The notes under the pieces were generated by a model. That model worked only from the letters and a program-made list of their open reading frames with translations, searched no databases and was not told where the DNA came from. 64,000 nt of DNA, taken from Corynebacterium sp. P4-C1 (GTDB lineage: Bacteria > Actinomycetota > Actinomycetes > Mycobacteriales > Mycobacteriaceae). This document shows, piece after piece, positions 26,128 to 35,318 of the stretch (positions within the stretch are counted from its first letter, which is position 1; each line of letters opens with the position of its first letter). The stretch is from positions 310,001 through 374,000 of the forward strand of contig NZ_CP129966.1 in NCBI RefSeq assembly GCF_030503595.1, in the 5' to 3' direction. The translations under genes and the position numbers were made by a program.

Positions 26128-27056
26128 TGGCGGCGGCAACGGTTTTGGCTACGGGATCGGCTACCTCGGCTGGTGAGCGTCTCGCTGCCGCTGGATACAT
26201 CGCGGGCTGGAAAGTCGTGCGCCATCTGCCGTTGCGGCTGTCTGCCCGCATCTTCAACGCGGGAGCGGACTACGCCTCCGACGGCGGACGCGGGATGGAG
26301 ATGCTGCGGCGTAACTTGATCCGCGTCGTGGGTGCGGAGAACGTCACCCGGGAGCTCGTGCGCGATTCGATGCGCTCGTACGCTCGATACTGGAATGAAG
26401 CGTTCTGTCTCCCAGCGATCGCGGGAGATGAAGAGCTGCTTGCCCGCCTCGACGCTGGGGTGCAGGGCCGCGTGCACCTGGAGAAGACGCTGGGGCAAGG
26501 AAAGGGCCTCATCTTGACTCTCCCGCATTCCGGTAACTGGGACATGGCCGGGATGTGGCTCGTGTCCCGTTACGGCGGATTCGCCACCGTCGCCGAAAGG
26601 CTGCGGCCTGAAGCGCTGTTCGACGCTTTCGTGGACTACCGCGAATCACTGGGATTCGAGGTCATCGCCGCGGCCGGCTCAACTGTGCCGCCGTTCGAGC
26701 GGTTGCGGGAGGTGCTCAGCGGAGGCGGAATCGTTTGCCTGATGGGGGAGCGTGACATGACTCCACGCGGTGTGCCGGTGAGCTTCTTCGGTGAGGAGAC
26801 GACGCTGCCTGCAGGCCCGGCGAAACTGGCGGTTGAGACGGGGGCGGGCCTGCACGTGGCGCATTCCTGGTTCGCCGGCACCGCGGCTGGGCCGGACTGG
26901 GGGCACTCTGTTTCGCCGGCCATTGAGGTCACAGACGTGGCGGAGACGACTCAACGCGTCGCCGACATCTTCGCAGCTAATATCGCCGCCCATCCCGTTG
27001 ACTGGCATGCCCTGCAGCCGGTATGGCCCGCCGACCGCGCGAAACGGAAGCGGTGA
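26127..27056 (+). CDS. patA: Phosphatidylinositol mannoside acyltransferase
   Basis: 309 aa from GTG at 26127. Lysophospholipid acyltransferase/HtrB family: catalytic H-x4-D in LPHSGNWDMAG at about 132-140, followed by MGERDMTPRGVPVSFFG. Adds palmitate to the mannose of PIM on the inner membrane face. The gene lies between pgsA and pimA as in mycobacteria, which makes the specific assignment strong. Confidence 0.9.
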   Translation: MAAATVLATGSATSAGERLAAAGYIAGWKVVRHLPLRLSARIFNAGADYASDGGRGMEMLRRNLIRVVGAENVTRELVRDSMRSYARYWNEAFCLPAIAGDEELLARLDAGVQGRVHLEKTLGQGKGLILTLPHSGNWDMAGMWLVSRYGGFATVAERLRPEALFDAFVDYRESLGFEVIAAAGSTVPPFERLREVLSGGGIVCLMGERDMTPRGVPVSFFGEETTLPAGPAKLAVETGAGLHVAHSWFAGTAAGPDWGHSVSPAIEVTDVAETTQRVADIFAANIAAHPVDWHALQPVWPADRAKRKR

Positions 27057-27062
27057 TTCAAC

Positions 27063-28178
27063 GTGCGTGTCGGTATGGTGTGCCCGTACTCGTTCGACCA
27101 CCCCGGTGGGGTGCAAACGCACATACTCGACCTTGCCGAGGTTCTGACCAACCGCGGGCATGAGGTGCGTGTTCTCGGGCCGGGCACCCCGGGCGGTGTC
27201 GCTAGCGCGGGCGATCGGTTGCCCGGTTACGTCACGCTCGGCGGCCGGACCGTGCCGCTGCGCTACAACGGCTCGGTCGCGCGTGTCTCGTTCGGACCGA
27301 AGACATTCCTGACCACCCGGCGCTTCCTGCGCGGGGGACATTTCGATGTCGTCCACATTCACGAGCCCAACGCGCCCAGCTATTCTCTTGCGGCATTGCT
27401 GCTTTCCGACGAACCCGTCGTGGCCACGTACCACGCTTCAGCCACATCCTCCCGAGCCTTGCGCGCTGCCCGTCCGCTGCTGCGGCCCGCGTTGGAGAAG
27501 ATTCAGGCGGGAATCGCCGTGAGCGAAATGTCCCGCCGCTGGCAAGTGGAGCAGCTCGGCGGCGACCCGCTGCTCATTCCCAACGGAGTTTCCACCCGGC
27601 GGTTCCGCTCAGCTCGGAAAGCGGCGCGCACGGCGGGTGGGCGTGACGGATGCGTGCACATCGTCTTCCTCGGCCGGTACGACGAGCCCCGCAAGGGCTT
27701 ACCGGTCCTGCTCAAGGCGCTGGAAATCATGGATGAACGTTCCCGAGTGACAGTCATCGGCGGTGGCGGGGGACGACCCGCCGGTGCGCCCGAACACGTG
27801 GAATTCGTCGGCCGGGTCAGCGAAGCGGAGAAAGCGCAGCTGCTGGCCTCGGCCGACATCTATGTCGCCCCCAACACCGGGCAGGAGTCCTTCGGCATCG
27901 TGCTGGTCGAAGCGATGGCTGCTGGATGTGCCGTCGTGGCCAGCGATATCGAGGCTTTTGCCGATGTCTGCGGTGCTGATACGGATACGCCTGCGGGAGT
28001 TCTCTTCCCGGCCGGCGACGCGAATTCCCTCGCGGTCGCGTTGCAGCGCCTCATCCGGGACCCCAGCGCGCGGGAGGACCTCGCGGCTTCCGGTGAACGG
28101 CGGGCTAATCGCTATGACTGGAATACGGTCGCTGGACAGGTCGAGGCGGTTTACAACGCGGCGGTGGGGCGGTCTTGA
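27063..28178 (+). CDS. pimA: Phosphatidylinositol alpha-mannosyltransferase PimA
   Basis: 371 aa, GT4 GT-B enzyme using GDP-mannose to add the first mannose to PI. N-terminal Rossmann start MRVGMVCPYSFDHPGGVQTH; C-terminal donor site with GRYDEPRKGLPVLLKA and EX7E-type SFGIVLVEAMAAG. Starts with GTG 6 bases after the acyltransferase stop; its TGA overlaps the next gene. Confidence 0.95.
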   Translation: MRVGMVCPYSFDHPGGVQTHILDLAEVLTNRGHEVRVLGPGTPGGVASAGDRLPGYVTLGGRTVPLRYNGSVARVSFGPKTFLTTRRFLRGGHFDVVHIHEPNAPSYSLAALLLSDEPVVATYHASATSSRALRAARPLLRPALEKIQAGIAVSEMSRRWQVEQLGGDPLLIPNGVSTRRFRSARKAARTAGGRDGCVHIVFLGRYDEPRKGLPVLLKALEIMDERSRVTVIGGGGGRPAGAPEHVEFVGRVSEAEKAQLLASADIYVAPNTGQESFGIVLVEAMAAGCAVVASDIEAFADVCGADTDTPAGVLFPAGDANSLAVALQRLIRDPSAREDLAASGERRANRYDWNTVAGQVEAVYNAAVGRS

Positions 28179-28573
28179 ACACGGTCATGGGCATGAGTGC
28201 AGTGGCATGGGTAGTCGTCATCGCCGTCGTTGCGGCCATTGCGGTGTGGGCGGTCGGGACGGCGCGCCGCCTGGACCGGTTGCACATCCGGCTCGACCGG
28301 GCGGGCGCGTCGCTCGACGCGGCGCTGGAACACCGCGACGCGGTCGCCGCAATCGCAGCCGCCACTCGCGACGATGAGGCGGCGTTGGCGGCGCTCGACG
28401 AGGCGGAGGACAAAGTGGCCCTTTCGCTGCGCCTCTACAACGCCGCTGTCTCAGCGACCCGGGCGGTGCGGCTCAAACCCGGCGTGCGTGCGATGCGGCT
28501 CGCGGGCACAGCCCCGATGCCGGAATTCCGAAGCATTGAGATTCGGGGCGGCAAGCACTGCGGGCCGCATTGA
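28175..28573 (+). CDS. Small membrane-anchored protein of the PIM operon
   Basis: 132 aa from TTG at 28175 (overlaps the pimA stop, TTGA). One N-terminal helix (AVAWVVVIAVVAAIAVWAV), then an Ala-rich coiled-coil-like stretch (LDRLHIRLDRAG...LAALDEAEDKVALSLRLYNAAV). It corresponds in place to the membrane segment gene after pimA in mycobacteria. Function unknown. Confidence 0.75.
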   Translation: MNTVMGMSAVAWVVVIAVVAAIAVWAVGTARRLDRLHIRLDRAGASLDAALEHRDAVAAIAAATRDDEAALAALDEAEDKVALSLRLYNAAVSATRAVRLKPGVRAMRLAGTAPMPEFRSIEIRGGKHCGPH

Positions 28574-28623
28574 CGGGAGGCTGTAGGGGCCCGAAAGCTC
28601 CGGAAAAGGCGGCGCGGAACGTT

Positions 28624-28629
28624 TAAGCT
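28624..28629 (+). promoter_or_regulatory. -10 hexamer TAAGCT of tesB, leaderless geometry
   Basis: The hexamer ends 7 bases before ATG 28637 and no Shine-Dalgarno sequence intervenes. Confidence 0.5.
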
Positions 28630-28636
28630 GTGACCC

Positions 28637-29485
28637 ATGCAATTCGACATTCCCAGCATCGATGAAATTCTGAACCTGGAGCAGCTGGATGCCAACATCT
28701 TCCGCGGCACCGGTGTGTTCACCGGCCTGCAGCGCACATACGGCGGCCAGGTAGCGGCTCAGGCATTGTCCGCAGCGACGAAGACGGTGGGCGAGGACAA
28801 ATTGGTCCACTCGCTCCACGGATATTTCATCCGGCCGGGGCAAGCCGACAAGGACATTGTTTTCGTGGTCAACCGTGTCCGCGACGGCCGCAGCTTTTCC
28901 ACCCGCATTGTCGACGGCGTGCAGGGAGGGGAGACGATCTTCTCGCTCGAGGCGAGCTTCCACATCACTTCCGACAAGGGCATCGAGCACTCCGACAAGA
29001 TGCGCAAGGTACCGGACCCGGAGGGCCTCGTCCCACTCGAAGAAACGGGTGGGCCGCTGAAATTTTTCTCCATGTGGGCGAACGACTGGGACGTGCGCAT
29101 CGTTCCGGACGAGGACTTCGAGCACAACCCGTATACGCCGAGCCAGCAGGTGGTGTGGTTCAAATCCAAGCGGGAGCTGCCGGACGACCAGACCTTCCAC
29201 ATCTGCACCCTGGCGTACATGTCAGACCTGACTCTGCTCCACTCGGCGCTCGTGCCGCACCGCGACGCCAAGGTGCAGATGGCGTCGCTGGATCACGCGA
29301 TGTGGTTCCTGCGGCCCTTCCGCGCTGACGAATGGATGCTCTACGACCAGGTCTCGCCGTCGGCTCACGGTGCCCGAGCGCTGACCCAGGGCCGCATCTT
29401 CGATAGCGCCGGCAACCTCGTCGCTATGACCGTGCAGGAAGGTCTGACCCGCACACTCCGCGAAAACGGAGTGGCATTTAGCTAA
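28637..29485 (+). CDS. tesB: Acyl-CoA thioesterase II
   Basis: 282 aa, double hot-dog fold. Recognisable TesB segments: YGGQVAAQALSAA near 35-47, HSLHGYFIRPG near 56-66, SFSTRIVDGVQ, and the C-terminal DHAMWFLRPFRADEWMLYDQ. Hydrolyses medium and long acyl-CoAs in the cytosol. Own leaderless promoter. Confidence 0.94.
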   Translation: MQFDIPSIDEILNLEQLDANIFRGTGVFTGLQRTYGGQVAAQALSAATKTVGEDKLVHSLHGYFIRPGQADKDIVFVVNRVRDGRSFSTRIVDGVQGGETIFSLEASFHITSDKGIEHSDKMRKVPDPEGLVPLEETGGPLKFFSMWANDWDVRIVPDEDFEHNPYTPSQQVVWFKSKRELPDDQTFHICTLAYMSDLTLLHSALVPHRDAKVQMASLDHAMWFLRPFRADEWMLYDQVSPSAHGARALTQGRIFDSAGNLVAMTVQEGLTRTLRENGVAFS

Positions 29486-29564
29486 CAGCCCCTAAATAGG
29501 ACGCGTAGCAGTCCGCGTATACTGAACAGCCGACACTTCAGCCGGAGGAAAGGGGAGATGGCGA

Positions 29565-30320
29565 ATGTCAGGCCACTCTAAATGGGCGACGACCAAGCAC
29601 AAGAAAGCCGCCAACGATGCGAAGCGCTCCAAGTTGTGGGCGAAGATGATCAAGGACATCGAGGTCGCGGCACGCACCGGCGGCGGTGACCCGGCGGGTA
29701 ACCCCACCCTCGACGACATGATGAAGAAGGCCATGAAGGCCTCTGTCCCAAAGGACAACATCGAGCGCGCCCGCAAGCGCGGCTCCGGTGAAGAAGCCGG
29801 CGGCTCCAACTGGGAAGAAGTTACATACGAGGGTTACGGCCCAAACGGCGTGGCCATGCTCATCCAGTGCTTGACCGACAACCGCAACCGCGCGGCCACC
29901 GATGTCCGCACCGCGATGACGAAGAACGGCGGCAATTTGGGCGAGTCCGGTTCCGTGGCCTACATGTTCAGCCGCAAGGGCGTGAACACCGTGGTCAAGG
30001 GCGACCTGACCGAGGATGATCTGCTCATGGCCGTGCTTGAGGCAGGTGCTGAAGAGGTCAACGATCTCGGCGAGCACTTCGAGGTTGTCTCCGAGGCGAC
30101 CGACATGTACGCCGTGCGCGATGCGCTGCGCGAGGCCGGCATCGAGATCGAGGACACCGAGCAGGATTTCCGTGCCTCGGTCGAGGTCGATCTGGATCTG
30201 GACGGCGCGAAGAAGCTGGATAAGCTTATCGACGCACTCGAGGACGCCGACGACGTCCAAAACGTTTACACCAACTCGACGATGTCCGACGAGGTGGCTG
30301 AAGCACTCGCGAACGAGTAG
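29565..30320 (+). CDS. YebC/PmpR-family protein
   Basis: 251 aa. Typical start [18 protein letters not shown], then [13 protein letters not shown] and [15 protein letters not shown]. Three-domain family described both as DNA-binding regulators and, for some members, as factors relieving ribosome stalling at prolines. GGAGGAAAGG lies upstream of the ATG. Stands just before ruvCAB as in many bacteria; a terminator separates them. Confidence 0.95.
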   Translation: MSGHSKWATTKHKKAANDAKRSKLWAKMIKDIEVAARTGGGDPAGNPTLDDMMKKAMKASVPKDNIERARKRGSGEEAGGSNWEEVTYEGYGPNGVAMLIQCLTDNRNRAATDVRTAMTKNGGNLGESGSVAYMFSRKGVNTVVKGDLTEDDLLMAVLEAGAEEVNDLGEHFEVVSEATDMYAVRDALREAGIEIEDTEQDFRASVEVDLDLDGAKKLDKLIDALEDADDVQNVYTNSTMSDEVAEALANE

Positions 30321-30354
30321 CTCCCACTCGTTGCCCGCACGGCGGGCTCTGCTC

Positions 30355-30387
30355 AAGCGGATCTGGCTGCGGCCGGGTCCGCTTTTG
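30355..30387 (+). terminator. Rho-independent terminator after yebC-like gene
   Basis: AAGCGGA (30355-30361) pairs with TCCGCTT (30378-30384), continuing into TTTTG. Confidence 0.55.
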
Positions 30388-30431
30388 TATGCCCGCCGGC
30401 ATGGGTGGCGGGATGTGTCCCGGACGTGTGG

Positions 30432-30437
30432 TAGAAC
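30432..30437 (+). promoter_or_regulatory. -10 hexamer TAGAAC of ruvCAB, leaderless geometry
   Basis: Ends 6 bases before GTG 30444, so transcription would start at or next to the start codon; no ribosome site is visible. Confidence 0.5.
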
Positions 30438-30443
30438 AAATGT

Positions 30444-30992
30444 GTGACTACGACGGAGGGCTTGCGCGTGATGGGGATCGACCCGGGGCTGACCCGGTGC
30501 GGTCTCTCCGTGCTACAAACAGGCAAGGGGCGGCAGGTGATTCCCGTCGCCGTCGGCGTGGTGCGTACCCCGTCCGACGCGGAACTGGCTGAGCGTCTGC
30601 TGCGCCTGTCCAACGCTGTCAACGAATGGCTGGACGACTACAAGCCGGACGTTGTCGCGATGGAGCGTATTTTCGAACGCAGCAACGTCTCCACCGTCAT
30701 GCACACCGCCCATGCAGTGGGGGTGATGGTGCTAGCGGCCGCGCAGCGCGGAATTCCCGTGTACATGTACACCCCGTCCGAGGTGAAGAAAGCCATCTCG
30801 GGCAACGGCCGGGCGGACAAGAAACAGATGACGGCAATGATTACGCGCATCCTCGGTTTGAGCGCGCCGCCGAAACCGGCGGATGCGGCCGACGCGTTGG
30901 CGATCGCCGTGTGCCACTGCTGGCGTGCGCCGCTTCTTGCCCGCACCCAAGCCGCGGCGGCGTTGACTGGGAAAAGGAGTCTGGGACAGTGA
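30444..30992 (+). CDS. ruvC: Holliday junction resolvase RuvC
   Basis: 182 aa from GTG. Catalytic acids in [10 protein letters not shown] (Asp near 12), MERIFERSN (Glu) and [15 protein letters not shown] (paired Asp near the C-terminus). Cleaves four-way junctions with RuvAB. Its TGA overlaps the ruvA GTG (GTGA). Confidence 0.96.
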   Translation: MTTTEGLRVMGIDPGLTRCGLSVLQTGKGRQVIPVAVGVVRTPSDAELAERLLRLSNAVNEWLDDYKPDVVAMERIFERSNVSTVMHTAHAVGVMVLAAAQRGIPVYMYTPSEVKKAISGNGRADKKQMTAMITRILGLSAPPKPADAADALAIAVCHCWRAPLLARTQAAAALTGKRSLGQ

Positions 30993-31603
30993 TCGATTCG
31001 CTCAACGGTGAGGTCATCTCGATCGGCTTGGATCACGGTGTGATCGAATGCGGCGGGGTTGGCTACCGCTTCCTCGCTACACCTCCGACGCTGGGCCGGT
31101 TGACCCGCGGGGAGCGTGCACGCGTGCTCACCACACTGGTGGTCAAGGAAGACGACATGACGCTCTACGGCTTCACCGACGACGACGCGCGCGACATGTT
31201 CCACCGCCTCACCACCGTGACTGGACTGGGCCCGAAGTTGGCGCTCGCCTCTCTGTCCGTGTTCGAGCCTGCGGAACTGGCCAGCCATATCACGTCGGGG
31301 GACTCCAAGACCATCCAGTCCATCCCCGGGGTGGGCAAGAAGATGGCCGACCGGTTGGTTCTGGAACTCAAGGACAAGCTCGCCGGTGTCTACGGCTCGC
31401 AGCCGGGCGCGGCAGCGCAGGCGGCCCCAACCCACACCAAGGCAGCATCGCTGGCCACCGAACAAGTCGTCGAGGCGCTCATCGGCCTCGGCTTTCCGGA
31501 GAAGGGAGCGCGCGCCGCGGTTGACACCGTTGCGGCCGAGTCCCCGGACGCGGAATCTTCGGTGTTGCTGCGCAGCGCGCTCAACCGGTTGGGTAAGAAG
31601 TAG
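30989..31603 (+). CDS. ruvA: Holliday junction DNA helicase subunit RuvA
   Basis: 204 aa from GTG at 30989, overlapping the ruvC stop. OB fold (1-65), tandem helix-hairpin-helix ([16 protein letters not shown] and [19 protein letters not shown]), Ala-rich linker, and the C-terminal RuvB-binding domain ([18 protein letters not shown]). Complete. Confidence 0.96.
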   Translation: MIDSLNGEVISIGLDHGVIECGGVGYRFLATPPTLGRLTRGERARVLTTLVVKEDDMTLYGFTDDDARDMFHRLTTVTGLGPKLALASLSVFEPAELASHITSGDSKTIQSIPGVGKKMADRLVLELKDKLAGVYGSQPGAAAQAAPTHTKAASLATEQVVEALIGLGFPEKGARAAVDTVAAESPDAESSVLLRSALNRLGKK

Positions 31604-31626
31604 TCAGTGTAAGGAGGACGCAGCGG

Positions 31627-32703
31627 ATGTCTGATGTGGAGAAGACGGAATTCGAACTCCCGCCGGACCTGGCCCGGCAGGCGAACTCCCCTGTGGACGC
31701 CACGGAGCAGACAGGGGAGCAGGACTTTGAAAAGTCGCTGCGCCCGAAGTCGATCGACGAGTTCATCGGCCAACCGAAGGTGCGCGAGCAGCTCGGGTTG
31801 GTCCTCACCGGCGCCAAGAAACGCAACGTCACGCCCGACCATATCCTGCTGTCCGGCCCGCCTGGGCTGGGCAAGACCACGATGGCGATGATCGTGGCGC
31901 AGGAGCTCGGGACGTCGCTACGCATGACCTCGGGTCCAGCGCTGGAGCGCGCGGGCGACTTGGCGGCGATGCTGTCGAACCTGATGGAGGGTGATGTGCT
32001 CTTCATCGACGAGATCCACCGCATTGCGCGCCCCGCCGAGGAAATGCTCTACATGGCCATGGAGGACTTCCGCATCGACGTGATTGTGGGCAAGGGGCCG
32101 GGGGCGACGTCAATCCCGCTAGAGATTCCGCCGTTCACCCTCGTCGGTGCGACCACCCGCGCCGGCATGCTCACAGGGCCTCTGCGCGACCGTTTCGGCT
32201 TCACTGCCCAGATGGAGTTCTACGACGTCGACGACCTCACCGACGTGATCACCCGTGCCGCCTCGATCCTCGGGGTCGAGATTGAACACGACGCGGCCGT
32301 GGAAATCGGCTCGCGGTCCCGCGGCACGCCCCGTATTGCGAACCGTCTCCTGCGCCGCGTGCGGGACTGGGCGGAAGTCAACGGCGATGGAACTGTGACT
32401 GTGGAGGCGGCGCAGCAGGCGCTCGAGGTTTTCGACGTCGACGAGCTCGGGCTGGACCGGCTCGACCGCGCTGTGCTGGACACTCTGATCCGCAACCACG
32501 GCGGCGGGCCGGTGGGCGTGTCCACCCTGGCTATTGCGGTGGGCGAGGAGCCCTCCACCGTGGAGGAAGTCTGCGAACCGTACCTCGTACGGGCGGGCCT
32601 CATGGCGCGCACCGGCCGCGGACGCGTCGCCACCGCTGCCGCCTGGAATCACCTCGGCATGACACCGCCGCCGGAGGCACCCGGCCAAATGCACCTGTAT
32701 TAG
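31627..32703 (+). CDS. ruvB: Holliday junction DNA helicase subunit RuvB
   Basis: 358 aa AAA+ motor. Walker [12 protein letters not shown], Walker [11 protein letters not shown], sensor GATTRAGML with the RuvB Arg finger DRFGF, and C-terminal winged helix. A ribosome site AAGGAGG lies 10 bases before ATG 31627. Confidence 0.97.
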   Translation: MSDVEKTEFELPPDLARQANSPVDATEQTGEQDFEKSLRPKSIDEFIGQPKVREQLGLVLTGAKKRNVTPDHILLSGPPGLGKTTMAMIVAQELGTSLRMTSGPALERAGDLAAMLSNLMEGDVLFIDEIHRIARPAEEMLYMAMEDFRIDVIVGKGPGATSIPLEIPPFTLVGATTRAGMLTGPLRDRFGFTAQMEFYDVDDLTDVITRAASILGVEIEHDAAVEIGSRSRGTPRIANRLLRRVRDWAEVNGDGTVTVEAAQQALEVFDVDELGLDRLDRAVLDTLIRNHGGGPVGVSTLAIAVGEEPSTVEEVCEPYLVRAGLMARTGRGRVATAAAWNHLGMTPPPEAPGQMHLY

Positions 32704-32735
32704 GGGCCACGCATGGTGTGCCACAATGGTTCACC

Positions 32736-33074
32736 ATGGAATACCTACCTATTCTTCTTATCTTCGTCCTGTTCGCGCTGCCCGCCCTCCTGCTGTCGCG
32801 CACGAACCGGAAGCGCGTGGAGAAAGCCCGCGCCCTCCAGGCCGCGGCGAAGCCCGGCGACCGGATCGTGACTGTGTCCGGTTTCCACGGCGACATCGTC
32901 TCCGCCGGCGAAACCACCATCGGGGTGGAGCTGGCCCCGGGCGTCGTCGTCACCATGGAGCGCGAGGGTGTCTACAAGGTGCTCGACAACGAGGAAGGCA
33001 CGAACCAGCCCGGGAACGCCGCCGCCGGGAGCACCGTCCACGAGACCGGCACTGAGGTCGAGGACGAGCGCTAG
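32736..33074 (+). CDS. yajC: Preprotein translocase accessory subunit YajC
   Basis: 112 aa from ATG at 32736 (GTG at 32718 possible). One N-terminal helix (YLPILLIFVLFALPALLL), then the YajC core with GDRIVTVSGFHGDIVS and a polar tail. Partner of SecDF. ACAATG-like -10 just upstream suggests a leaderless transcript. Confidence 0.9.
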   Translation: MEYLPILLIFVLFALPALLLSRTNRKRVEKARALQAAAKPGDRIVTVSGFHGDIVSAGETTIGVELAPGVVVTMEREGVYKVLDNEEGTNQPGNAAAGSTVHETGTEVEDER

Positions 33075-33098
33075 ACCGCTTAGCTGTCAGGCACAGCC

Positions 33099-33135
33099 GC
33101 CCGGCGTGGCACGAGAAAAGGCACGCCGGGCTTAA
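33099..33135 (+). terminator. Hairpin after yajC
   Basis: GCCCGGCGTG (33099-33108) and CACGCCGGGC (33122-33131) form a perfect 10-bp stem, followed by TTAATCATTT; weak T-tract, so partial termination or RNA 3' end protection. Confidence 0.5.
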
Positions 33136-33176
33136 TCATTTCCGCGTCCATGACGTACGATCACTGACTGGACCTT

Positions 33177-33285
33177 TTCCCGGCCCGGGGATGGGGGCAG
33201 TGATGACGCGTCTGTGCCGGGCAGGGAAGAGAAGACAACAGAAACACCTTGAACGGGTTTAAGTCGCCGGCCGTTTGCGCGGCCG
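33177..33285 (+). promoter_or_regulatory. Structured leader upstream of secD
   Basis: TTCCCGGCCCGG (33177-33188) pairs with CCGGGCAGGGAA (33217-33228), 11 of 12, and a second hairpin CGGCCG (33268-33273 / 33280-33285, loop TTTGCG) follows. The stretch 33136-33339 is not coding on either strand. It may be a regulatory 5' leader or contain promoter structure; no known riboswitch class was matched by eye. Confidence 0.4.
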
Positions 33286-33339
33286 AGAGAGGCAAGCCGC
33301 CTGAGGTGGGTAGAGCAGGTTAATGAGGAGAGCACGTAC

Positions 33340-35316
33340 GTGACTTCGAAAACGTCAGGTAGGCGATCGGCCCGAGAGGGAGGATCGAAGCGCGCATGGC
33401 CCAAGCGGGCCATCGCATTATTCGCGCTTATTTTGGTGGGCACTTATGCCCTCGTGTTCCTGACAGGGGACCGTGAGGCGTCGCCGAAGTTGGGCATCGA
33501 TCTCCGCGGCGGCACCCGCGTCACACTCGTGCCGCAGGGCGAAGAACCCACGCAGGAACAGTTGGAGCAGGCTCGCACCATCCTGGAGAACCGTGTCAAC
33601 GGCATGGGCGTCTCCGACGCCAACGTCGTCGTCGACGGCAATACTCTGGTGATCACCGTCTCCGGCGAGAGCACCGCCGACGTGCGGAATATCGGCCAAA
33701 CCTCGCAGCTCATGTTCCGCCCTGTCGCACAACCGGACCAGCAGGGGGACTCGGCCAACTTCCCGAAAATCATGCAGGACATGGCTAACCGCTGGGTCGA
33801 ATACCGCGTGATCACGAAGGATGAGGCGCAGGCGAAGATGAAACAGTTCGCCGACACCTTCAACCAGCAGGTTGACGCGATGAACCAAGCCCAGGAGCAG
33901 CAGGCCCAGGAAGGCCAGACGGCGACCAAGATCGAGCCGATCGAGGCCCCCGAGGTGACAGCCGAAGCGAAGCCTGATCCGGAGAACACGCTCCAGGCGT
34001 CGGAGCTGCGTCAAGAGGCCACGGCGATGCTGCGGGAGGACCGCCAGTCCGATGACATGACGAAGCTGCAAGCGGCGTCTTGGCTGATGCAGTGCACCCC
34101 GGCTGAGGCTGAGGGGCCTGCTCCGGTCGACCCGCTTGCGGGCACCGATGACCCGAAGCGCCCGCTGGTGGCATGCGATTCCGCCACCGGCCAGCCGATG
34201 CTGCTCGACGCTGTTCCTCTGCTTCAGGGCATCGAGGATCCCGACGGCCCACGCTTGACGGGCACCGAGATCGACACGAACCGTCCGATCACCGGCGGCT
34301 TCAATTCTCAGTCCGGCCAGATGGAGATCAACTTCGCGTTCAAGCAGGACGGCGATCACAACGGTTCCTCCACGTGGGCGGCTCTCACCGGCGCAATGGT
34401 GGGGCAGCAGGTCGCCATCACCCTGGACTCCCAGATCATCTCCGCGCCAAAGATCCAGTCGCCGACACCGGTGGGTTCCGCGACCTCCATCACTGGTGAC
34501 TTCACCCAGGAAGAGGCGGAGAATCTGGCCAATAACCTGCGGTACGGCGCACTTCCGCTTTCCTTCGCTGGCGAGAACGGCGAACCGGGCGGCACCGCGA
34601 CGACTGTTCCGCCGTCACTGGGTATCGCCTCCCTGAAGGCGGGCATCATCGCGGGCCTGGTCGGCCTGGCACTGGTGGCGATCTTCGTATTCGTCTACTA
34701 CCGCTTGTACGGCCTGATCTCCCTGTTCACGCTTCTCGTCGCCGGCATGCTGGTCTACGGTGCCCTCATCTTGTTGGGCCGCTGGATCGGCTACACGCTG
34801 GATCTGTCCGGCGTGGCCGGCTTGATCATCGGTATCGGCACCACCGCAGACTCGTTCGTGGTGCTCTACGAACGCATCAAGGACGAGGTGCGCCGCGGCA
34901 GAACATTCCGCTCCGCGACGCTCAACGGTTGGGATCGCGCGAAGGAAACGATCGTCACAGGCAACATGGTCACCCTCATCGGTGCCGTGGTGATCTACTT
35001 CCTCGCAGTCGGCGAGGTGAAGGGCTTCGCCTTCACCATGGGTCTCACGACGATCTTCGACCTGCTGGTCACCTTCCTGATCACGGCACCGCTGATGATC
35101 CTGGCATCCCGCAGCAAGTACTGGTCCAAGCCGTCGGTCAACGGCATGGGCAAGGCATTCGAAGCCGGACGCGGCAAGACGGTCACCCCCCGCGGCACGA
35201 GGCGCCACGCAGCAGCCGAAGCCGAAACCGCGCCGGCTGAACAATCCCCGGCGCTCGCCGCTGATTCGACCACAGTCACCGCAACGCCCACGGCCACCAG
35301 GGAAGAGGAGAAATAG
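33340..35316 (+). CDS. secD: Protein translocase subunit SecD
   Basis: 658 aa from GTG at 33340 (GAGGAG 9 bases upstream). TM1 near 25-45, then LGIDLRGGTRVTL, the first large extracytoplasmic region, a Gln/Glu/Pro-rich insert (about 175-215, common in actinobacterial SecD), and the C-terminal five-helix part with GLIIGIGTTADSFVVLYERIKDE. Uses the proton gradient to complete export. secF follows after 2 bases. Confidence 0.96.
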   Translation: MTSKTSGRRSAREGGSKRAWPKRAIALFALILVGTYALVFLTGDREASPKLGIDLRGGTRVTLVPQGEEPTQEQLEQARTILENRVNGMGVSDANVVVDGNTLVITVSGESTADVRNIGQTSQLMFRPVAQPDQQGDSANFPKIMQDMANRWVEYRVITKDEAQAKMKQFADTFNQQVDAMNQAQEQQAQEGQTATKIEPIEAPEVTAEAKPDPENTLQASELRQEATAMLREDRQSDDMTKLQAASWLMQCTPAEAEGPAPVDPLAGTDDPKRPLVACDSATGQPMLLDAVPLLQGIEDPDGPRLTGTEIDTNRPITGGFNSQSGQMEINFAFKQDGDHNGSSTWAALTGAMVGQQVAITLDSQIISAPKIQSPTPVGSATSITGDFTQEEAENLANNLRYGALPLSFAGENGEPGGTATTVPPSLGIASLKAGIIAGLVGLALVAIFVFVYYRLYGLISLFTLLVAGMLVYGALILLGRWIGYTLDLSGVAGLIIGIGTTADSFVVLYERIKDEVRRGRTFRSATLNGWDRAKETIVTGNMVTLIGAVVIYFLAVGEVKGFAFTMGLTTIFDLLVTFLITAPLMILASRSKYWSKPSVNGMGKAFEAGRGKTVTPRGTRRHAAAEAETAPAEQSPALAADSTTVTATPTATREEEK

Positions 35317-35318
35317 AC

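Noticed and set aside
34929-35240. Overlapping + strand frames inside secD and other core genes
   Set aside because: Alternate-frame shadows with Arg/His-rich composition and no ribosome sites.
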